64,000 bases of DNA from the NCBI RefSeq assembly GCF_000374825.1, contig NZ_KB895376.1:437460-501459 (forward strand). Direction: 5' to 3'. Position 1 is the first letter of the stretch. The number at the start of each line of letters is the position of its first letter. Positions 8,030 to 16,026 of the stretch are shown piece by piece. Under the pieces are notes generated by a model. That model saw only the letters and a program-made list of their open reading frames with translations. It did no database searches and was not told where the DNA came from. The DNA comes from Paenibacillus sanguinis 2301083 = DSM 16941 (GTDB taxonomy: Bacteria > Bacillota > Bacilli > Paenibacillales > Paenibacillaceae). The translations under genes and the position numbers were made by a program.

Positions 8030-9682
8030 TTAACAGATCACACCCACACCTTGCACGGTGACCCGCCAATTTTGATCGCAACTCGCAGCAATCGTTCCGG
8101 TTCGAGCGATATATTCGGCTACTAATTCTGCCATATCCTGTTGAATTTCCCGAATAATCGGCTTGCCCCGGTACATTTCATAATCTCCGCCTCCGCCCGC
8201 CCGGTAGTTATTCATAACGACATCCACTTCCGTCTCATCCGGCAGCGGGGTACCATGATAGTTCAGCTTGACCACCCGCTCCCCGGCAGGTCGATCTACC
8301 GCAAGCTCGTATTCAATGCCTTCCCACATATCGTAGTTATAATGTTGAGGCTTGGGCTGTATATAGTCGGGATTAATAGCTACCTTATTGGAATCATCAA
8401 CCACAAAGTAACCGGCCGTCTGCTCCAGCGCCATTCGAATATCCCTTCCCGTTAAACGGAGGACGGTTAGCGTATTGGGGTACATAAAGTTCGTAAGAAC
8501 ATCCCGCATCGTTATACTGCCCTGGAAGCCACCCGATTGCTCACTAAGCAACGCAGTATTGGATATATCTACCCCGGCCGCCTCCATCTGTACCCGGTTC
8601 ACGAACTCAATGAACGGATGATCAGCCAACCGACATTCAAAAGCACTGGAAATGCTCATATCCCCATTTACGCAACCGATAGGCTGATCCAGCCAGGCTT
8701 GCGTCTCCGCCTCGACAGGGGCAATCCATTCAAGCACCTGCTCATCAGCCGGAATATCCGCATCCGGAACAAGAAGCTCCGCCGTTTTCCCTGCGATCCT
8801 CCAGCCGTCTTGATGATGCTGAAACCGGACTACAAGCTTGCCTAGAGCTTGTCCGTTATAGCCAGGTTGAAGAATCGTTACGCCTTCAATCTCGCCCGCA
8901 ATCCGGCGATGCTGATGGCCGGTGATCAGGATATCAATACCCGGCACTTCCCGGCAAATGGCCGATCCCTGATTCTCCCCAGTCAGGCGTTCGCTAGGCT
9001 CCCCGGTGTCCAGATCGCATTCAAATCCGCCATGGTAGCTCACAATCAGCAAATCCGGCCGCTCCTCGTCGCGAATACGGGGAACCCACGCCTTCACGGT
9101 CTCCAACACATCCCGAAATGTCCAATCGGCAATGTGCCTAGGGTTTTCCCAGTTAGGAATATAATGCGTAGTCACTCCCAGTACAGCTATCCGGATGCCT
9201 TCCTCTGTTGTCTGCAGAATATAAGGCTTGCCAAAAGCCGGCTCTCCACTCTCCGCTTCAACAATTCCCGCTGATAGCCACGGGAACCGGGACTGCTCAA
9301 CTGCCCGACGCAGCACTTCCGCACCATAATTGAACTCGTGGTTGCCTGGCACAGCGGCGTCATAACCAAGTTTATTCATCACTTCAATGGCCGGATGCAT
9401 CTCATCCTTCCGGTATTTGACAAAATAGGAGCACAGCGGCGTCCCCTGCAACGAATCCCCATTGTCCAGCAACAGCAGTCCGGGATACCGCTGGCGTTCG
9501 CGCCGGATGAGGGTAGCCAGCTTGGCCAGCCCCCATGGCTGTTCCTCTGACGTCCGATAGTCAGTGGGGTAGATCGAACCGTGAATATCACTAGTTACTA
9601 GAATCTGATAGATCAGCTCTGCGGAATTCACCTTATTGGTTAATGCCACCATCGAATCATTCATAGATTTGTTTTCTGTCAT
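8030..9682 (-). CDS. bifunctional metallophosphatase/5'-nucleotidase, cytosolic
   Basis: The 550-residue enzyme has the calcineurin-like metallophosphatase motifs SDIHGS, DNGDSLQG, GNHEFNYG, SYHGGFE and GHQHRR, followed by the 5'-nucleotidase C-terminal domain (with FMYPNTLTVLRLTG and NNYRAGGGG, near 390-510). This family hydrolyses nucleoside 5'-phosphates or 2',3'-cyclic nucleotides. Unlike the secreted YfkN and CpdB types there is no signal peptide or cell-wall anchor, so it should act in the cytosol. It is divergent from phnD with a shared 192-nt intergenic region that holds a perfect dyad (9706-9724) and PhoP-like hexamers. A role in phosphate scavenging is inferred from that context. 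Confidence 0.87.
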   Translation of the reverse strand: MTENKSMNDSMVALTNKVNSAELIYQILVTSDIHGSIYPTDYRTSEEQPWGLAKLATLIRRERQRYPGLLLLDNGDSLQGTPLCSYFVKYRKDEMHPAIEVMNKLGYDAAVPGNHEFNYGAEVLRRAVEQSRFPWLSAGIVEAESGEPAFGKPYILQTTEEGIRIAVLGVTTHYIPNWENPRHIADWTFRDVLETVKAWVPRIRDEERPDLLIVSYHGGFECDLDTGEPSERLTGENQGSAICREVPGIDILITGHQHRRIAGEIEGVTILQPGYNGQALGKLVVRFQHHQDGWRIAGKTAELLVPDADIPADEQVLEWIAPVEAETQAWLDQPIGCVNGDMSISSAFECRLADHPFIEFVNRVQMEAAGVDISNTALLSEQSGGFQGSITMRDVLTNFMYPNTLTVLRLTGRDIRMALEQTAGYFVVDDSNKVAINPDYIQPKPQHYNYDMWEGIEYELAVDRPAGERVVKLNYHGTPLPDETEVDVVMNNYRAGGGGDYEMYRGKPIIREIQQDMAELVAEYIARTGTIAASCDQNWRVTVQGVGVIC

Positions 9683-9705
9683 CGGCTTAGCCCACCTTTA
9701 TATCC

Positions 9706-9724
9706 GGGATAGATGTACTATCCC
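9706..9724. promoter_or_regulatory. perfect dyad upstream of the nucleotidase gene
   Basis: GGGATAG-ATGTA-CTATCCC has perfect 7-bp arms and a 5-nt spacer, 24 nt upstream of the nucleotidase ATG. It could be an operator or a leader hairpin that affects translation. No regulator is suggested by the sequence. Confidence 0.45.
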
Positions 9725-9808
9725 ATTCTATCAAGACTGGTTTATATTTATGTAAAAATTACTATAATTGCAAATTTAACAAAAGGCTGTGTTATTTCTG
9801 ACGGAATG

Positions 9809-9847
9809 ATAACAAAAGTCTTTTATAGTATTCACATAATCTACATA
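9809..9847 (+). promoter_or_regulatory. row of four PhoP-box-like hexamers before phnD
   Basis: ATAACA, CTTTTA, TTCACA and TACATA start at 9809, 9820, 9831 and 9842, exactly 11 bp apart. The Bacillus PhoP box is a direct repeat of TT(A/C/T)A(C/T)A with 5-nt spacers, which matches TTCACA fully and the other three with one or two mismatches. Position, just upstream of a Pi-related uptake operon, supports PhoP control. Confidence 0.5.
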
Positions 9848-9874
9848 TAACCTAAAAAGTGGAGGTCATTTGAA

Positions 9875-10879
9875 TTGAAGAAGATTACGAAGTTGATTCT
9901 ACCTTTATTTCTGATTTTTTCCTTTGTTCTGGGAGCTTGTGGGAACACCGCTCCGGCCAACAATGGCGGGAATACATCTAAAGAAAGCGGACAAACCAAC
10001 GCCGCCACAACAAATAGCAACAAGACCGCTGACGAGCAACCTGCCGATACAGGCTATGTTCCAGAAACCTTGACCGTTCAATTCGTCCCTTCACAAAATG
10101 CCGACACGCTGGAAGCCAAGGCCAAGCCGCTGGAAAAGCTGCTGACAGACCGTCTGGGCGTTCCTGTAAAGGTTAGCGTATCCACCGATTATAACACGAT
10201 TATTGAGGCTATGGCCTCCAAGCAAGTGGACGTGGGCTTCTTGCCTCCTACCGCTTATGTGCTGGCCAAGGATAAGGGCGCTGCCGAGGTTATTTTACAA
10301 GCCCAGCGGTATGGCGTTCAGGATGAGACAGGCGCTCCTACGGATGAACTGGTTGATTTCTACAAGGCGATGATCATCGTCAAGAAAGATTCTAAGATTC
10401 AATCTATTGAAGATTTGAAGGGCAAAAAAATCGCCTACCAAAATGTAACTTCTTCTGCCGGTTACGTATGGCCTGCCGGTGCGCTACTCGCTGCCGGACT
10501 GGATCCGCTAGCCGATGTCGAGGCCATTACGGTCAAGGGACATGACCAAGGCGTTATCGCCGTGTTGAACGGCGATGTCGATGCCGCTGCGATATTCCAA
10601 GATGCACGTAACACCGTAAAAGCGGATTACCCTTCGGTATTTGAAGATACCCGGGTCCTGACGTATACCGAGCCTATTCCTAACGATACGATTTCCGTCC
10701 GCTCTGACATGAGCGCCGAGTGGGTGCAGAAGTTGAAGGATGCCTTCATTGATATCGGCAAGGATGAAGAAGGTCACCAAATCATTTCCGATATCTATAC
10801 CCACGAAGGATATGTGGAATCGAGCGACAGTGCCTTTGATACGGTTCGTGAGTATAACGAAAAGGTAAGAACGGAGTAG
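9875..10879 (+). CDS. phnD: PhnD-type phosphate/phosphonate ABC substrate-binding lipoprotein
   Basis: The 334-residue lipoprotein has a signal peptide ending in the lipobox VLGAC (lipidated Cys22), a Ser/Thr/Asn-rich linker, and the PhnD binding fold. Family landmarks are LTVQFVPSQNAD, ASKQVDVGFLPPTAYV, SIEDLKGKKIAYQNVTSSAGYVWPAG (read in pieces) and NDTISVRSDMS. It captures phosphonate, phosphite or a phosphate ester outside the cell and delivers it to PhnE. The start is TTG, with GGAGGT 8 nt upstream; no ATG fits better. It is first in phnD-phnC-phnE-phnE. No C-P lyase genes are in the window, so the ligand is not fixed. Confidence 0.92.
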   Translation: MKKITKLILPLFLIFSFVLGACGNTAPANNGGNTSKESGQTNAATTNSNKTADEQPADTGYVPETLTVQFVPSQNADTLEAKAKPLEKLLTDRLGVPVKVSVSTDYNTIIEAMASKQVDVGFLPPTAYVLAKDKGAAEVILQAQRYGVQDETGAPTDELVDFYKAMIIVKKDSKIQSIEDLKGKKIAYQNVTSSAGYVWPAGALLAAGLDPLADVEAITVKGHDQGVIAVLNGDVDAAAIFQDARNTVKADYPSVFEDTRVLTYTEPIPNDTISVRSDMSAEWVQKLKDAFIDIGKDEEGHQIISDIYTHEGYVESSDSAFDTVREYNEKVRTE

Positions 10880-11044
10880 TTCAGGGACATCCTGTCTCAC
10901 ACAATCATTCAACCCTCGTTAATTCCTAAGTTTATGCCGCGAAGATCAATAGAGGGCGGCGAATAGACGATGCCGGCCAGTCGGAGTGCCCCCGCGCTCG
11001 TGGCTGGCTGTGTGTTCTTGTCAGATTATTTTCTAATAGTGCGT

Positions 11045-11125
11045 GTTCAAGAAGTCAGGTTTACAGGATGGAGGCTTATGCTTCCTCCTAGAACAACTCC
11101 GTCCTGGGAGGACGACTTTTTGAAC
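11045..11125. repeat. palindrome-ended repeat, copy 1 (GTTCAAAAAGTC family)
   Basis: The ends GTTCAAGAAGTC (11045-11056) and GACTTTTTGAAC (11114-11125) are inverted repeats with one mismatch. Inside is a second small stem (GGAGG...CCTCC). The element lies between phnD and phnC. Two relatives with the same ends occur at 32308-32334 and 53085-53185. Confidence 0.6.
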
Positions 11126-11151
11126 AACCTCTAAAATAAAGGAGTTTTTCT

Positions 11152-11955
11152 GTGATTGAATTACGTGATGTCTCAAAAACCTATCCGAACGGCACTAAAG
11201 GGCTGGATCAGATCAATCTGCGCATTGAACAAGGCGAATTCATCGCTGTAGTCGGCCTATCCGGGGCTGGCAAGTCTACCTTGCTGCGTTCTATGAATCG
11301 GCTGCACGATATCTCCTCTGGCGATATCGTGATTGATGGCAAATCGATTACCCAGGCAGCGGGCAAAGAGCTGCGCATGATACGCCGCGATGTAGGCATG
11401 ATCTTCCAAAGCTTCAACCTGGTGAAGCGTTCATCGGTCTTGCGCAACGTGCTGGCTGGACGTGTAGGTTATCATTCTACCCTCCGCACGCTGCTGGGCC
11501 GCTTCCCCGCAGCTGACATCGAGTTGGCCTTTCAGGCTCTGGATCGCGTTAATATCGTGGAGAAGGCCTACTCCCGGGCGGATGAACTGTCCGGTGGGCA
11601 GCAACAGCGGGTAGCCATCGCCCGAGTCCTGGCACAGGAAGCCAAGATCATCCTGGCGGATGAGCCGGTAGCCTCGCTGGACCCTCTGACCACTAAGCAG
11701 GTCATGGACGACTTGAAGCGGATTAATGTCGAGCTTGGTATTACTACGATCATCAACCTGCATTTCGTCGATCTGGCCCGCCAATATGCCACCCGCATTA
11801 TCGGTCTGCGTGCCGGGCAGGTCGTGTTCGACGGCCCGGTGTCCGAAGCCACCGATGAACGCTTCGCAGAGATTTACGGCCGCCCGATCGATGACGAAGA
11901 ATTATTGGCAAGTCGTTTACAAGATAAGCAGGAACTGGAGGCCCGGGCCCGATGA
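11152..11955 (+). CDS. phnC: PhnC-type ABC transporter ATP-binding protein
   Basis: The 267-residue ATPase has Walker [10 protein letters not shown] (near 36-44), Q-loop MIFQSFNLV, signature [13 protein letters not shown] and Walker [14 protein letters not shown]. The family-typical insert [25 protein letters not shown] is present in parts. It powers the PhnE permeases at the inner membrane face. The start is GTG with AAAGGAG 7 nt upstream. It lies 272 nt after phnD, across a repeat element, and overlaps phnE by ATGA, so phnC-E-E are translationally coupled. Confidence 0.94.
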   Translation: MIELRDVSKTYPNGTKGLDQINLRIEQGEFIAVVGLSGAGKSTLLRSMNRLHDISSGDIVIDGKSITQAAGKELRMIRRDVGMIFQSFNLVKRSSVLRNVLAGRVGYHSTLRTLLGRFPAADIELAFQALDRVNIVEKAYSRADELSGGQQQRVAIARVLAQEAKIILADEPVASLDPLTTKQVMDDLKRINVELGITTIINLHFVDLARQYATRIIGLRAGQVVFDGPVSEATDERFAEIYGRPIDDEELLASRLQDKQELEARAR

Positions 11956-12773
11956 GCATGCTTCCGCCGCATCACAATGGCGTTCAGGCCGGCAGCAGCC
12001 CGCAGCGCCCTGAGGCGCCCAGCAAGCTAAAGCACTATTTGACGGGAATCATTATTCTGCTGCTGCTCTGGGGCAGCTCAGTCAATACCGAGGCTACGCT
12101 GGGCAAGCTGATTCAGGGCTCTCCCAACATGCTCGACCTGTTGCGGGAAATGTTCCCGCCGAGATGGAGCTACTTCGACAACATCGTACCCGCCATGCTG
12201 GAGACGATCCGTATGGCGCTGATCGGAACGACCATTGGAGCCATTCTCGCTATACCGGTAGCCCTGCTCTGTGCCAGCAACCTTAGCCGCAGCGCCTGGA
12301 TATATCAGCCGATCCGATTCGTGCTCAACCTGGTGCGAACCATCCCGGATCTGCTGCTGGCCGCTATTTTTGTGGCCATCTTTGGTCTGGGGCCCTTGCC
12401 CGGTATGCTCGCCCTATCCGTGTTCTCGTTCGGATTGATTGGCAAGCTGACTTATGAATCGCTGGAAACCATCGATCGTGGCCCTCTGGAGGCCATGACC
12501 TCTGTCGGGGCCTCTTCCATCCAGCGTATCTTCTTCGGCGTAGTACCACAAATTCAGGCGCACTTTATGTCTTACGTCTTGTACGCCTTTGAAATCAACG
12601 TTCGGGCCGCCGCAGTCCTTGGACTGGTGGGCGCCGGCGGGATCGGTCACTATTATGAAGTCACGCTAGGATTTCTGGAGTACGACAAGACGTGTGTCAT
12701 TATTTTGTTCACACTCGCTGTTGTCCTGCTTATCGACTATGCAAGTACCAAATTGCGGGAGAAGTTGCTATGA
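11952..12773 (+). CDS. phnE: PhnE-type ABC permease, first copy
   Basis: The 273-residue integral membrane protein has the binding-protein-dependent permease layout of PhnE. A first helix (about 27-45) is followed by a periplasmic segment and a five-helix core with the EAA-type loop [25 protein letters not shown] and the terminal [17 protein letters not shown]. It pairs with the second PhnE to form the channel. It overlaps phnC and the next phnE by ATGA at both ends. Confidence 0.92.
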   Translation: MSMLPPHHNGVQAGSSPQRPEAPSKLKHYLTGIIILLLLWGSSVNTEATLGKLIQGSPNMLDLLREMFPPRWSYFDNIVPAMLETIRMALIGTTIGAILAIPVALLCASNLSRSAWIYQPIRFVLNLVRTIPDLLLAAIFVAIFGLGPLPGMLALSVFSFGLIGKLTYESLETIDRGPLEAMTSVGASSIQRIFFGVVPQIQAHFMSYVLYAFEINVRAAAVLGLVGAGGIGHYYEVTLGFLEYDKTCVIILFTLAVVLLIDYASTKLREKLL

Positions 12774-13615
12774 CGACAAATACGACCCATACGCCAACGC
12801 CAAATAACCCCCCTTCCACGAACTGGCGCCATAAAATAGCCAAGCCAAAAAAGAGCCGCTATCGCGTGCTGATTTACCTGCTGCTTGCCTTGATTTATAT
12901 TTGGGCCTTCTCAGGCATCCCGATGAACGGCATCAAGGAAACGGCAGGGCAAATTACCCAGTCGATCCTTACCGGACTCTTCTCTCCGGATTGGAATTAC
13001 GTCTATTTGCCAGACGGTGAGGACCTGCTGCGGGGGTTGCTTGAAACGTTGAGCATTTCGATCCTGGGCACCTTTATTTCAACCGTGATCTGTGTTCCCT
13101 TCGCCTTCTGGGCAGCGGCCAATATGAGCCGAACGCGCTGGTTCTCCGGCTCGGGCAAGATGGTGCTGAGCTTCGTCCGCACCTTCCCGGAAATCGTTAT
13201 GGCTCTGCTGTTCATCAAAGCCGTGGGGCCGGGATCATTCGCCGGTGTATTGGCACTCGGACTTCATTCTGTCGGCATGCTGGGCAAGCTGTTCGCGGAT
13301 GAAATCGAGAACATGGATCAAGGGCCTACCGAGGCCCTTCTGGCTGCCGGAGCCACCCGTCTGCAAATTATGTGGTTCGCCGTACTGCCACAGGTATTGC
13401 CAGGCTTCCTCTCTTACACGCTGTACCGCTTCGAGATTAACCTTCGCTCTGCTACGATTCTTGGGGTCATCGGAGCCGGCGGCATCGGTACACCACTGAT
13501 TTTTGCCCTAAGCTCCCGGGACTGGGACCGCGTCGGCATCATCCTGCTGGGCATTATCGTCATGATCACCCTACTGGACCTCATTTCTGGCGCATTACGC
13601 AAGAAATTGGTTTAG
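12770..13615 (+). CDS. phnE: PhnE-type ABC permease, second copy
   Basis: The 281-residue permease is similar to its neighbour but has a longer, proline-rich cytoplasmic N-terminus (TPTPNNPPSTNWRHKIAK) before the first helix. The EAA loop reads DEIENMDQGPTEALLAAGATRLQ and the end LGVIGAGGIGTPLIFAL. I place the start at the ATG overlapping the previous stop (ATGA), rather than the longer open frame from 12692 that runs inside the upstream gene. The two permeases should form a heterodimer. A strong terminator follows 15 nt later. Confidence 0.92.
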   Translation: MTTNTTHTPTPNNPPSTNWRHKIAKPKKSRYRVLIYLLLALIYIWAFSGIPMNGIKETAGQITQSILTGLFSPDWNYVYLPDGEDLLRGLLETLSISILGTFISTVICVPFAFWAAANMSRTRWFSGSGKMVLSFVRTFPEIVMALLFIKAVGPGSFAGVLALGLHSVGMLGKLFADEIENMDQGPTEALLAAGATRLQIMWFAVLPQVLPGFLSYTLYRFEINLRSATILGVIGAGGIGTPLIFALSSRDWDRVGIILLGIIVMITLLDLISGALRKKLV

Positions 13616-13630
13616 CTTTAGCCCCAGAAC

Positions 13631-13679
13631 AACAAGCGGCCTCCCTTCCTGCATTTCACAGGAAGGGAGGCCGCTTGTT
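13631..13679. terminator. strong bidirectional terminator after the phn operon
   Basis: Perfect 21-bp arms (13631-13651 and 13659-13679) enclose a 7-nt loop. It separates the convergent phnE and glutathione peroxidase genes. Confidence 0.85.
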
Positions 13680-13687
13680 TGCTGGAG

Positions 13688-14182
13688 CTATACGTTCGCT
13701 TTGGTACTCAGCAGCTCGCGGATATTCGCCTCAATACTGGCAGGTTCATCCGCTGGAGCAAACCGTTTGACAACCTGACCTTGCCCATCGACCAGAAATT
13801 TGGTGAAGTTCCATTTAATCGCCTTGGAGCCCAATAATCCTGGCGCCTCATCGGTTAGGTACTGGAAGAGTGGATGCGCATTTTTGCCATTCACATCAAT
13901 CTTGGAGAACAACGGAAAGGATACGCCAAAGTTCAGCTCACAAGCCTGGGCAACCTCTTCATCCGTTGCTAGCTCCTGATTGGCAAATTGCGCCGAAGGG
14001 AAGCCAAGCACGGAAAAGCCCTGATCCTTGTAGGTATCGTGCAGCTTCTGCAAGCCCTTGAATTGTGGTGCAAAGCCGCATTTGGTTGCCGTATTCACAA
14101 TTAACAGCACCTGTCCGCGATAAGGCTCCAACGTTTGCACTTGACCTTGAATCGTTTTCACTTCGATATCATACAGAGACAT
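13688..14182 (-). CDS. glutathione peroxidase-family thiol peroxidase
   Basis: The 164-residue protein carries the GPx motifs NTATKCGFAPQ (peroxidatic Cys35), FPSAQFANQE (with Gln65) and KWNFTKFLVDGQG. Bacterial Cys-type members usually use thioredoxin and reduce organic or hydrogen peroxides in the cytosol. I place the start at 14182, where GGAGG stands 8 nt upstream, instead of the longer frame to 14227. The gene is divergent from ohrR, and an OhrR-like box lies 36 nt upstream of this ATG. Induction by organic peroxide is therefore likely. B. subtilis BsaA is a comparable protein. Confidence 0.92.
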   Translation of the reverse strand: MSLYDIEVKTIQGQVQTLEPYRGQVLLIVNTATKCGFAPQFKGLQKLHDTYKDQGFSVLGFPSAQFANQELATDEEVAQACELNFGVSFPLFSKIDVNGKNAHPLFQYLTDEAPGLLGSKAIKWNFTKFLVDGQGQVVKRFAPADEPASIEANIRELLSTKANV

Positions 14183-14217
14183 CCACATAACCTCCATAAA
14201 TTTATTTTTTAATTTAG

Positions 14218-14232
14218 TGTAATTCAATTGTA
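14218..14232. promoter_or_regulatory. OhrR-like box upstream of glutathione peroxidase
   Basis: On the minus strand the site reads TACAATTGAATTACA. It agrees with the known OhrR operator TACAATT-N-AATTGTA except in two positions of the right arm. It is 36 nt from the peroxidase ATG. Confidence 0.55.
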
Positions 14233-14354
14233 TGCAATTTAATTATCTATGTCAAATCCAACTACGATTGGACAAAGGATATAAAGATGTAGCGGGTATG
14301 ATGCTTATCAATGCACAGGTGAATGACTCCTTTACTTGCTGTCTCCAAGGATGC

Positions 14355-14360
14355 TATAAT
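14355..14360 (+). promoter_or_regulatory. -10 box of ohrR
   Basis: Consensus TATAAT lies 50 nt upstream of the ohrR ATG. A weak -35 (TTTACT/TTACTT) is 17-18 nt upstream. The OhrR-like box follows the predicted start site, a good place for repression. Confidence 0.5.
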
Positions 14361-14383
14361 GGCTGCACAACAAATAGATTGCA

Positions 14384-14398
14384 CACAATTAAATGGTG
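14384..14398. promoter_or_regulatory. OhrR-like box upstream of ohrR
   Basis: CACAATTAAATGGTG keeps 11 of the 14 defined positions of TACAATT-N-AATTGTA. It lies between the predicted transcription start and the ohrR ribosome binding site, so OhrR may repress its own gene. Confidence 0.45.
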
Positions 14399-14409
14399 GG
14401 TGAGAAAAA

Positions 14410-14904
14410 ATGGAACTGGATGAATGGACAGAACAGAGCTTATCGTCCAAGGACTTGATCGATGGCGGGCTGATGAAATTAGACAACCAGCTATGCTTTG
14501 CTTTCTATACTTGCTCCCGCGAGATCATGAGGCTGTATCGGCCCCTGCTTACAGAGCTAGGATTGACATACACGCAATATATTACACTGCTAGCCTTGTG
14601 GGAACGGGATGGCGTCACCGTCAAGGAGCTCGGGACTGAATTAATGCTTGATTCCGGAACCCTGACGCCCTTGCTCAAGAAGCTGGAGGGCATGGACCTG
14701 ATTACCCGTACCCGGGACAAAGCCGACGAACGCAATGTCATTATCCGGTTGACCGAGACCGGCAAAAAGCTGCAAGAGAAGGCATGCACTGTTCCTCTGC
14801 GACTTTTCGCTGATACTCAGGTCAATCTGGAAGACGTCACGGCCATGCACCGGCAAATTCAAGATTTTCTAGGCAAGCTTGGAGATGGGCCTGACCGCGA
14901 ATAG
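14410..14904 (+). CDS. ohrR: OhrR-type organic hydroperoxide sensor (MarR family)
   Basis: This MarR protein of 164 residues carries the OhrR hallmark KLDNQLCFAFYTCSREI, with the redox-sensing cysteine at Cys29. The winged helix contains LMLDSGTLTPLLKKLE, and the wing DERN. OhrR represses peroxide-defence genes until organic hydroperoxides oxidise the sensing cysteine. The N-terminal extension before that cysteine is longer than in B. subtilis OhrR (Cys15). A second ATG at 14473 would leave only seven residues before it. The nearest partner is the divergent glutathione peroxidase; no ohr gene is in the window. Confidence 0.92.
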   Translation: MELDEWTEQSLSSKDLIDGGLMKLDNQLCFAFYTCSREIMRLYRPLLTELGLTYTQYITLLALWERDGVTVKELGTELMLDSGTLTPLLKKLEGMDLITRTRDKADERNVIIRLTETGKKLQEKACTVPLRLFADTQVNLEDVTAMHRQIQDFLGKLGDGPDRE

Positions 14905-14919
14905 TCAGCTACAATAAAA

Positions 14920-14956
14920 AACGGCAAGACAGAAGATACCTTCCTGCCTTGCCGTT
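14920..14956. terminator. bidirectional terminator between ohrR and the DUF350 gene
   Basis: AACGGCAAG/CTTGCCGTT form a 9-bp stem, followed by CTTTATT on the plus strand and an A-run (T-run on the minus strand) on the other side. Confidence 0.75.
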
Positions 14957-14995
14957 CTTTATTATATTGAAGGAGCCTGACTGCTTCATGCCAGC

Positions 14996-15397
14996 TTAGA
15001 TAATCAGACTGCTCACGGCAAACGCCATGCCAATAAACACCATACATAGCAGCGTGCCGACGGCAATGTTCCCCTTCTTTAATTGCTCGGAGACGTTAAA
15101 GCCCGGTGTCACCAGCTCAAAAATCCAATAGGAAGCAATCAAGCAAATGTACCCTACTGCAAACCAAATGACCATATGCACTATGGACGTATTTGTAAAG
15201 GCGGATACCCCCAAAATAATCGCCGTACCCAGAAATTTTCCACCGAGCGCCAGGGCGACGGCCACATTACCTTTCTTTAGCTCATCCATATCACGATATG
15301 GCGTCATCCAGTTAAATACAACCATTCCCAACAATTGCAGCAGGATCATCGCGACCACACTAATCAGGATATTGATGGCTATTATCATTCCGCCCAC
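14996..15397 (-). CDS. DUF350 (YjfL-type) integral membrane protein
   Basis: The 133-residue protein has four membrane helices arranged as two similar pairs. The repeated motif ELKKGNVAVALALGGKFLG / EQLKKGNIAVGTLL marks DUF350/YjfL. The function is unknown. It is the last gene of a four-gene operon and overlaps the upstream lipoprotein gene by 13 nt. In E. coli a DUF350 gene (yjfL) is also found next to a glutathionylspermidine-synthase-like gene (yjfC), so this association is old. An alternative ATG three codons later (15388) is possible. Confidence 0.88.
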   Translation of the reverse strand: MGGMIIAINILISVVAMILLQLLGMVVFNWMTPYRDMDELKKGNVAVALALGGKFLGTAIILGVSAFTNTSIVHMVIWFAVGYICLIASYWIFELVTPGFNVSEQLKKGNIAVGTLLCMVFIGMAFAVSSLII

Positions 15398-16026
15398 CCC
15401 CGAAATTTGGCAAATGCTAAATCATAATCGGCAAAATCATGCACTTCCTCCAGCACGACTAAAGCCTTCTTTTCTTTCTCCAACACCGTGTAACGCGCAT
15501 CATCAATCGGCTGCTTAATCCGGTTGCCCGTCGGCAGCTCCAGCACGGCAAAGGCCCGAGTCTTGCCTTGATACTCGGTCTTGTACACCCCTACCAAGCC
15601 GACTTCGGTAGTGATGGATACCTTCAGCTCAGCCAAATCCTGCTCGGCCGCCGCTTGATCCGAGTAGGTCTTGAGCGTTGTCCACGATGACAGGCGTACC
15701 TCATTCTTCTGATTTTCGTCTGTGGTTAATTCGGCGTCCATGAATTGAAGCACCCATATCCGATCCCCGGTAGCGTAGTTATTATCATTAGGCAACAAAT
15801 CGTTGTCCGGGAGAATCGTCATATCGCTTCCCACCAAATCCCCTACGGTGGCTTCGACAATTTTATAGTCCCATGGCACGCGTGAGGTCGTTAAGGCCGC
15901 TTCACTTCCACGATCTACGGAGAAAAGATTTGATTGTCCTCCGCAAGCGCTAAGCGCCAGCATGAGCAGCAGAAGCAAGGCGGCCACCCCACTTCGCCGA
16001 ATTTTATTCTGTTTGTGCACGTACAT
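15385..16026 (-). CDS. lipoprotein of the ATP-grasp operon
   Basis: The 213-residue protein has a basic N-terminus, a hydrophobic stretch of Leu and Ala (about 14-27) and a lipobox LSAC with lipidated Cys28. It is therefore anchored outside the membrane. The remaining part is a mixed alpha/beta soluble domain without a motif that I recognise. It follows the ATP-grasp gene without a gap and overlaps the DUF350 gene by 13 nt, implying coupled translation. It may be the surface partner of the DUF350 channel-like protein, but this is only inferred from the gene order. Confidence 0.82.
   Translation of the reverse strand: MYVHKQNKIRRSGVAALLLLLMLALSACGGQSNLFSVDRGSEAALTTSRVPWDYKIVEATVGDLVGSDMTILPDNDLLPNDNNYATGDRIWVLQFMDAELTTDENQKNEVRLSSWTTLKTYSDQAAAEQDLAELKVSITTEVGLVGVYKTEYQGKTRAFAVLELPTGNRIKQPIDDARYTVLEKEKKALVVLEEVHDFADYDLAFAKFRGWAE

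Noticed and set aside
9875-13615. complete phosphonate degradation locus
   Set aside because: Only the uptake genes are present. No phnG-M C-P lyase or phosphonatase genes flank them, so catabolism cannot be claimed.
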